From positions 792,980,979 to 793,044,978 of the forward strand of contig OX336389.2 of the NCBI GenBank assembly GCA_946902985.2: a stretch of DNA of 64,000 nucleotides, given 5' to 3'. This stretch comes from Meconema thalassinum. Lineage: Eukaryota > Arthropoda > Insecta > Orthoptera > Tettigoniidae. This document shows, one piece after another, positions 57,721 through 64,000 of the stretch (its first letter is position 1; each line of letters starts with the position of its first letter). The position numbers were made by a program, and so were the translations under genes. The notes below the pieces were generated by a model, which searched no databases, was not told where the DNA came from, and saw only the letters and a program-made list of their open reading frames with translations.

Positions 57721-58809
57721 TCACAGTAAATGTTCAATATGACCCCCACCATCTTTGATGCACAGTTCGCAGCGGTGTATTACTGACAATTGGACTCTGA
57801 TCAGGCTGTGTGGTGTGTTACGAATGACCTGTAAGGCTGCGTGGATTCTTGTTATAAGTTCATGTTGCCTTTTTATAGGGTTCGCATTCACTAAAGTCTT
57901 CACGTAACCCCGCAATAAAAAGTCCATGGGAGTTAATTCGGCCGAGCGCGGAGGCTAGTTTACTGGCCCACCACGACCTACCCATCTTCCTTGATAATGA
58001 GCATTTGAGTGTCGTGTGCCACGGCGAGTAAAATGCGGTGGAGCACCATCATGTCACAGCCACATTCACTGCCGAATACCCAGGGAAACATCTTCCAATA
58101 AATCAGGCATTAATTCTGCCAAGAAACGGCAGTATTCCTCTCCATTCAGACGAGGAGGAAGGACATACGGCCCAATTAAATGGTCACCATCAATGCCGGC
58201 CGAAATATTAACACTAAACCTATGCTGGAATGAGCAAACCACTGTCCCATGAGAGTTTTCATCCGCCCAAAAATGCCGCTTTCTGGAATTTGCCACACCT
58301 TCTCTCGTATATGTAGCTTCATCCATGAAAAGGAGCGATGACAAGAAGTGTGGAATATTTCCATGGCTGTTTAAGACCCACCTTGCAAATGTTAGGCGTT
58401 GTGGGTAACTCAGAGGTGTCAGTTCTTGTACCGATTTACAGCGATGAGGGTACAATTGCCCGTCCTTCTAAACCCTCCACACCGTCATGTGAGAAGCGCG
58501 AACATAATTCGCGACAGACCTCGTACTAGTTGAAGGATTATCGTTTATTTCTTCTTATGCAGCCTCCTCAAACTCTGGGATCCGTACCGACGACGTCCTG
58601 CCAGCATCGAGCACCTGAGGCACGTAGCTCCCTCCTTCACGCAGTCGCCTGTCAATTGACACGATGGTTGAATGATGAGGTTGGCGGCGATTAGGGTGCC
58701 GGACGCTATAAATCCGTTCGGCTTCTCTCCCGTTGCCATTTGCTGCGCCATAAGCTAGGTACATGTCAGCCATTACTTCGTAAGTGTATCGAAACGGATC
58801 CATTTTCAC
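57721..58809 (-). pseudogene. mariner-like transposase (DUF4817-type), most complete copy
   Basis: The minus strand starts MKMDPFRYTYEVMADMYLAY; next comes GAANGNGREAERIYSVRHPN and RRQP, the N-terminal helix-turn-helix block. After a stop and frameshifts a long frame gives PQRLTFARWVLN and SLLFMDEATYTREG (first catalytic Asp), then NSRKRHFWADENSHG and IDGDHLIGPYVLPPRLNGEE. Then HDGAPPHFTRRGTRH (second Asp) and GRWVGRGGPVN lead to PPRSAELTPMDFLLRG. There the usual PDL is AEL, so the third catalytic position is Glu. The end is IKDGGGHIEHLL. At least three stops or frameshifts make it inactive. The nested retroposon lies downstream of the gene and does not interrupt it. Confidence 0.92.
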
Positions 58810-59145
58810 CTATTTATGCCGCAAAAGTAGTAGTCAATGTGTGTATAACAAACTGCACACTGCCCAGTGGGGCTGAGTAGTAAGTGCGTCAGTCGCACCA
58901 GCATAATCATTGTCTCATACCTTCACTTGCCTGAAGCACAGCAGTGGCCAGCAGCTTGCACTCTGGCTCACAATCAGCAAATACGACGAGGTTTTCAATT
59001 TGAATCGCGCGCCCGGAAGTAACAAAGAGACCTCATTTTCTCGAATGGAAAAGTTTTCTCAGCCAATCCGATTGCGGCATCGTCTTTTACATAACACGCA
59101 GAGCATCCCTGATTCCTTTGTCGGTATAATTAAGATAACCCTGTA

Positions 59146-60017
59146 TATTGTTATACCCCTGAGACCCCATAAGGTCCTCACAGGGTGCATCTATAGCTAC
59201 ACCACTACCACCCCCTGCATCAGCCCCATTATCAACCCACTTCACCCCAATCTCACACCCTCTACACTAATTATAACATTTCACAGCAAGTCGGCTACAA
59301 CCATGTGCCAATTCTTGCTCAATCCTTACGACATCATCCACACATGAACAGAAGATACTAAGCGGGTCAACAATGTGCCTACCAGCGTACGCAGCACTCA
59401 TGAAGATCATAAATAGTTCCTTCCTCAAGGGAGGAAACACACAGTCTGTCTGCCTGTCTACCTGCGACACCGCCCACCAGATGCACGTCTACACTGGGTA
59501 AGTGTGTACGAGGGTCAATCCCATTATATCCTATCACATATCACACCTCTGAGAACACTGTAAGCACCCTCACCATTTATGGTACTTTATTAACGTACCG
59601 AGCATTACCAGTGAAATGCCCTTAACAGTAAACATCTGCATTTATTTATAATTGAATAACTGTTTTATTCTTTACGAAACTTGTCATTGTTCCTCATTCC
59701 CCCATTTAGTATTTAGCTTCGTAACCGCTGCGTCTGCGTTATCAAGCTGTTTATTTTCATTGTACTCACCGCCCGCTCGGTCCATTTACCAGACCGCAGT
59801 CTTTTCCCCCTCACTCGCTAGTCACTACGTTTATTTTGGGAAACCCCTCATTTAGCAATTGGACCACCACGACCTTTCCGCCCCCAAACACACACCCAAA
59901 ATATCAAATACACGGAGAGCAGACCCCCTACATTAGTCCACACTGCCCAAAGTTGTTTTAACTCGCACCCCCTTTATTAACCCGTAGTTGCAGCCCTTAC
60001 AAGCTCCAACAATATTA
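59146..60017. other. unassigned, C-rich on the plus strand
   Basis: Runs such as CCACTACCACCCCC and CACCCCCTTTATTAACCC. A 145-codon frame crossing the transposon boundary (58910-59347) is not credible. No gene recognised. Confidence 0.4.
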
Positions 60018-60477
60018 TACCGAGTGTTCTGCCAGCCCTTTGCAATCCAGTTTGATGCATCCCGTCACATGTACTACAGTTCAGAAAAACATCGGTCCCT
60101 CTCCCTAAACTGGGGTAATATAACGAGATGTGTGTTTGCAGGCAAGAAGACAGCAGGAATCGTGAGCGCCACTATCAATTCAGTATGGGTACCTCAAATG
60201 AACCCGTAAAAGGAGCACAGTTACGCTGAACACGTACTTTAAAGTAGGAGGTGCACACACAGAACGAGAGCAGGTACTTTATTGTATTGACTGGGAAGTG
60301 CGCGCTGCCGGTCAAGTGTCGTAGTTGCTCACATAGCAAGCGCGCGGTAGGATGGATGTGTCATAGTTGACTGTGCTCGAGGGTTCGAAGTTTCAAGTCC
60401 CATTCATTTTTTTCTTTTATTGTAACATGCAGTTACGAGGGATGGTGCTATATTGTATACTTAATACTGCATTTGGC

Positions 60478-60915
60478 CCTGTAAAAGACCGTGTCATCAC
60501 GGAGAACCGGGTTCGATTCCCGGCTCTGCCACGAAATTTAATTCTTGTCTGTGGGCTGGATGGGGCTTCACTCAGCCTCGCGGGGCACACAAACTAAGTA
60601 GAGGCAGGTTCGCTTCCTGCTTCAGCTATCCTGGAAGTGGCATTCTGTGGTTTCCCCACTTCCCCCCTCCAGGCGATTGCTGGGATGGTTCCTTACGACA
60701 GGCCTACAGCCGTCTTCCTTCCCACTCCCTTCGCTGCCCTTTCCTTCATTAGACCCAAGTTTGTGGTTGCCTGGGCGATTGGCTTGTCACCATCCCTTGT
60801 TGAATCTGCTGAGAAGGTGTGTTCAGCTCCGAGACATCGTGCTGGAATGCGATGGTAGAGGACTGATCCTTCGCAGAGTCGAAGGGTGAAGTCGAGTTTG
60901 GGAGGTATGCGATAA
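60478..60915 (+). mobile_element. hairpin-bearing SINE, family B, AAGAAG-tail type
   Basis: The head has ACCGGGTTCGATTCCCGG and GGCTCTGCCACGAAATTTAA. The body has the hairpin at 60633-60663 with perfect 8-bp arms GGAAGTGG and CCACTTCC, and CCAGGCGATTGCTGGGATGG. The 3' module is shared with 35404 (TTCCTTCCCACTCCC, GTTGCCTGGGCGATTGG). It is inserted near the inner end of the left inverted repeat. Confidence 0.87.
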
Positions 60916-61214
60916 AGAAAAGAATGGAAAAACCTATGTATCGTTGCATACGCTATGGTGCTGAGTTGGACGAGGAATAGGATGTGATGGTCTGTGGCTA
61001 GGGCATAGGCAACCAGTTAGCTACGTTGTACTGTTCCAAACTTCGTAGACCTCAGGTAGGGCAAAGTGTGCCCCATTGGAACGAGAGCAACATGCGATAG
61101 CAGGTCAGTATGTAGCTGCGCGAACTTCCTTCCTTCGAAGCAATTCACAACACAAAGCTTATTCACTGCCTCGAAATGTATTCCATGGACGAGTATGTGG
61201 ATATTATTACTTAT

Positions 61215-62390
61215 CTATGGAGAAGCTCGGCAGAATGCATACCAGCCACATCGCCTGTACCAAGAACGCTATCCGGATAGACGACAACCGACAGGCTTAG
61301 TATTTCGGAGTGTGGAAAGACGCCTGCGGGACGTTGGATCCCTGGGAGATCATTGCGTGACGTCTGCTCACAATGAAGAGGTTGTGTTTGACGCTATCCG
61401 GCGTAATCCTCATACTAGCAGATGGGCCACTACACAGGAGACGAACATCAGCCGAGCGTCGTTTATGTGGATTTTGCATATCCACAGGTTTCACCCGTAC
61501 CATCTGCACTTACACCAGGAACTCCATGGTCATGATTTCGATGCTTTGGTGGCGTTCTCTCAATGGATCTTACAGAATGTGGACACTAATCCTGCTTTTC
61601 TAGCGACCATCTTATTTATGGACCAAGCATGATTCCACAACAATGAAACCGTTAATCGCCATACTATGCATTACTGGAGAGTGGATAATTCCCATTGGGT
61701 GCGACAGACAGCTTTTCTGGTACAGTTGGGCATAAATGTATGGTGTTGCATCATGGATAACTGACATCCTGTCACATTTTTCCTAGCCTCTATCAACCCA
61801 GCTCCATACCAACGGCCCTTTTCATGGCCAAATAAACAAACCAGTCTGTAAAAAACTATTAAGTATTCAATCTTTCCACATCCCAGGCAACTGCATGTAA
61901 CAAAAAATAAAATAAAAAAATGCATGGGACTTGAACGTTGGTCCCCTTTTCTTTGAGGGCCATGTGACGGGACATCGCTATCTGCTGTTTCTCCACGATG
62001 AAAAAGCACGGTTTTTGGAATATGTGCCACACCTTGACCACTGCAGGATGTGGTTTCAACATGATGGAGCTCCACCGCACGCGGCGGTGGTCGTCCGGAA
62101 CCATCTCCATGTGGCGTATCCTGATAAATGGATAGGACGGGGGGACCTGTCTCCTGGACCGCCAGGTCGCCCGATCTTACGCCCCTCAACCTTTTCTGTG
62201 GTGCCATGTAAAACAACCGGGTTATGCACAGGAGACGGCTGGTCCTGGTCACCTTAGACAGCTCGTCACTGAGGCATGCTGATCCGTTTCACCAGAGATG
62301 TTGCAACGAGCCAGACGGTCCTTACAACATCGCGCGCAGCTCTGTGTCGACCACGGAGGTCGTCTCTTCGAGCAGGTGCTCTGTTTAACG
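61215..62390 (+). pseudogene. mariner-like transposase (DUF4817-type), interrupted
   Basis: The N-terminal block reads YGEARQNAYQPHRLYQERYP, then DRRQP and RSVERRLRDVGSL. Next are FSQWILQNVDTNPAFLATIL and FMDQA, the first catalytic Asp followed by a stop. The frame continues QLGINVWCCIMD and is broken at 61762 by a 175-bp insertion. It resumes NVGPLFFEGHVTGHRYL, QHDGAPPHAAVVV (second Asp) and KWIGRG. After a frameshift come ARSPDLTPLNFFLW (third Asp intact) and the closing block ending GGRLFEQVL. The stop, frameshifts and insertion make it inactive. Removing the insertion joins MD to NVGPLFF in frame. Confidence 0.9.
61755..61939 (+). repeat. duplicated element segment, inserted copy
   Basis: About 97 percent identical by eye to 62395-62578. 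It starts GGATAACTGACATCCTGTCA and ends GCATGGGACTTGAACGTT. It interrupts the transposase relic. Confidence 0.95.
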
Positions 62391-62394
62391 CCGG

Positions 62395-62578
62395 GGATAA
62401 CTGACATCCTGTCACATGTTTCCTAGCCTCTATCAACCCAGCTCCATACCAACAGCCCTTTTCATGGCCAAATAAACAAACCAGTCTGTAAAAAGCTATT
62501 AAGTGTTCAATCTTCCCACATCCCAGGCAACTGCATGTAACAAAAAATAAAATAAAAAATGCATGGGACTTGAACGTT
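62395..62578 (+). repeat. duplicated element segment, source copy
   Basis: Lies between the transposase end and the right inverted repeat, its likely native position. Same orientation as the 61755 copy. Confidence 0.95.
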
Positions 62579-62946
62579 CGACCCCTCGAGCACTATCAAC
62601 TGCCACACATCCATCCTACCACGTGCTTGCCATGTGAGCTATTACGACGCTTCACCCTACAGCGCGCACGTCCCAGTCTATACAATACCTACTCTCGGTC
62701 TGTGCGTGCACCTCCTGTTTTAAAGTACGTGTTCTGCGTATCTGTGCCCGTTTTACGTGGTCATTTGAGGTAATCATAATGAATTAATATTGGCGCTAAC
62801 GATTTATGCTGTCCTCTAGCGCGAAAACACACTTCTCGTTATATTGCCCCAGCTTAGGGAGAGGGACCGATGTCTTTCAGAATTGTAGTACATGTGACGG
62901 GAGGACTTAAACTGGAACGCAAGGGGCTGGAAGACCACCCGGTTTA

Positions 62947-63647
62947 CAAGCAGGTAATTGATATAACGGAAGTCCGTTACACTGGTGATAGAAGAGACAA
63001 GTCCAAGCAAATATTTTCATGAAATTTAGTCGTATCTTAATTAGTGTAGGTGGAATTAGACCACAAAAATCGTCGGTCAATGTCTTGGAAATGGGCTTAG
63101 ACTGCGTACAGCTAACTTCTCCCCGGTACCCTCCCCTCCAACGCTGAGGAATGTTGACAAGAGTCTGAAGTTGAGTGACCTCCTCGCCTTGTCTGCAAAT
63201 GCCATTGAAATACACAAACCGAGCCTATGAACAGCTGATTCACACCTTCATGGGGAGTAGCTAAATGACTAGTGATGGTGGATCTATTTAGTATTTTGTC
63301 AGCCTCATGGCCTACGCATAGAAAATGGAAATCCTAAACATTTGGTAAATTAATTTGAGGAACTGTTGGTCAATCTTTTTGTGGAAAGAGTGCAACAACT
63401 GTAATAAAAATATTAATGATATTATTATTATAGTAGGCTAAGTAATAATAGACTTTTAGACACACTCACATTTTTTTGGTATGTTAAGTTGCCAGACTTT
63501 TATTTACGCAGGATTGCTTGTATGTGCACTGGAGTCCATGGACAGTATTGTATTAGGTCACATTCATTTACTACATGACTGAACGTAGTTCGCAACCTCG
63601 GGAAGGTTATACTCTACCATCAGAGCTACATATGCTGACTCTTAATG
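62947..63647. other. unassigned sequence
   Basis: No gene or known repeat seen. Confidence 0.45.
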
Positions 63648-63703
63648 TTATTATTATTAGACTATTATTATTATTATTACTATTTTTATTATTTTTATCA
63701 TCA
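63648..63703. repeat. ATT microsatellite
   Basis: TTATTATTATT runs with interruptions; may be a retroposon tail. Confidence 0.85.
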
Positions 63704-63751
63704 CCTACATGCGGTGCTAGTGTTGAGACAGCCTACCATTACCGCCCTATA

Positions 63752-64000
63752 TGCAACTCGGGGGTGATGGCGCAGCGGGTTTGCTGTTGGCCTCTCACCA
63801 TGGCGGAACGGGTTTGATTCCCGGTCAATTCATGCGAGGTTTTCAGAGTGAAATGCCATGTCTTGCGGTTCAGATTCCACATAAAAAGAGGTCCGGTAGC
63901 TCATTATCACAAAATATACGGTCTTGGAAAACCACAAGCTTCCGTACTTCTCACCATCGACAGCCACAAGATGATTTCCCGTGGAATCCCACTAGGCCAA
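63752..64000 (+). mobile_element. tRNA-derived SINE, family D, cut by window end
   Basis: The head GGGGGTGATGGCGCAGCGGG with B-box GGGTTTGATTCCCGG, then GTCAATTCATGCGAGG and AAGAGGTCCGGTAGCTC, matches the copy at 9970-10147 read in reverse. It runs to the edge of the window, so its 3' end is not seen. Confidence 0.85.

Larger units (their letters stand above)
55983..59145 (-). mobile_element. mariner-like element with about 230-bp inverted repeats
   Basis: The left end TACAGGGGGTATGTTAATTA and right end (reversed) TACAGGGTTATCTTAATTA start long inverted repeats (about 55983-56215 and 58910-59145). Both read through CGTGTTATGTAAAAGA, CAATCGGATTGGC, TTTGTTACTTCCGGG and CTGGCCACTGCTGTGCTTCA. 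The interior holds a minus-strand transposase relic and a later retroposon at 56313-57490. Without that retroposon the element is about 2 kb. Confidence 0.93.
60018..62946 (+). mobile_element. mariner-like element with about 420-bp inverted repeats
   Basis: The left end (60018-60440) and right end (62535-62946) are reverse complements at roughly 80-85 percent by eye. Shared landmarks include CCGTCACATGTACTACA, CATCGGTCCCTCTCCCTAA, GAACACGTACTTTAAA and GTAGGATGGATGTGT. Both ends sit at TA. The interior holds a plus-strand transposase relic, a SINE and a duplicated segment. Each inverted repeat also contains a tRNA-like stretch (GCTCACATAGCAAGC, then CGAGGGTTCGAAGTTTCAAG on the left). Confidence 0.93.

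Noticed and set aside
58910..59347. A 145-codon plus-strand frame.
   Set aside because: It crosses the inverted repeat and right boundary of the 55983 transposon, so it joins unrelated sequences.

Overview
The window looks like repeat-dense insect (arthropod) nuclear DNA. It is AT-rich and has no bacterial-style gene packing, no rRNA and no complete tRNA gene. I found no convincing complete host protein gene. Nearly everything recognisable is a mobile element: tRNA-derived SINEs, Tc1/mariner DNA transposons, an RTE-like LINE, a jockey/I-type LINE remnant and a Penelope-like fragment. The number and variety of SINEs would suit a large-genome insect such as an orthopteroid, but that placement is inference.

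Layout. 1-9.9 kb: mostly unassigned sequence, an internally deleted mariner (4030-4719) and a SINE with clear target-site duplications (5686-6021). 10-28 kb: a dense series of SINEs in both orientations, a foldback element (13187-13722), a decayed mariner-like transposase (19230-19560), short tandem duplications and one weak candidate host exon (18270-18435, minus). 27.7-34.4 kb: a long AT-rich noncoding block with two promoter-like segments. 34.4-34.8 kb: the C-terminal end of a jockey/I-type LINE. 37.8-42.3 kb: a minus-strand RTE-like LINE with two open ORFs, whose 3' end abuts a decayed C2H2 zinc-finger sequence. 43-49 kb: a SINE, a second mariner-like relic, 48-bp direct repeats and a three-copy tandem array of about 400 bp. 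51.3-54.7 kb: a 2.9-kb DNA transposon inserted in a second copy of the foldback repeat, itself carrying three SINE copies. 55.0-55.5 kb: a Penelope GIY-YIG fragment. 56-63 kb: two mariner-like elements of one transposase family with very long terminal inverted repeats. One holds a retroposon with an internal minisatellite; the other holds a SINE and a duplicated piece of itself.

The parts relate by nesting rather than by pathway. The retroposons needed LINE reverse transcriptase in trans, and the RTE-like element is the best-preserved candidate here, although its endonuclease lacks a key aspartate. The short inverted-repeat elements needed transposase in trans. The strongest new-looking signal is a hairpin shared by SINEs with different tRNA-like heads. 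Its loop is conserved, while its two arms change together from copy to copy (for example GAGTGTGG/CCACACTC, GAAGATGG/CCATCTTC, CGAAGTGG/CCACTTCG).
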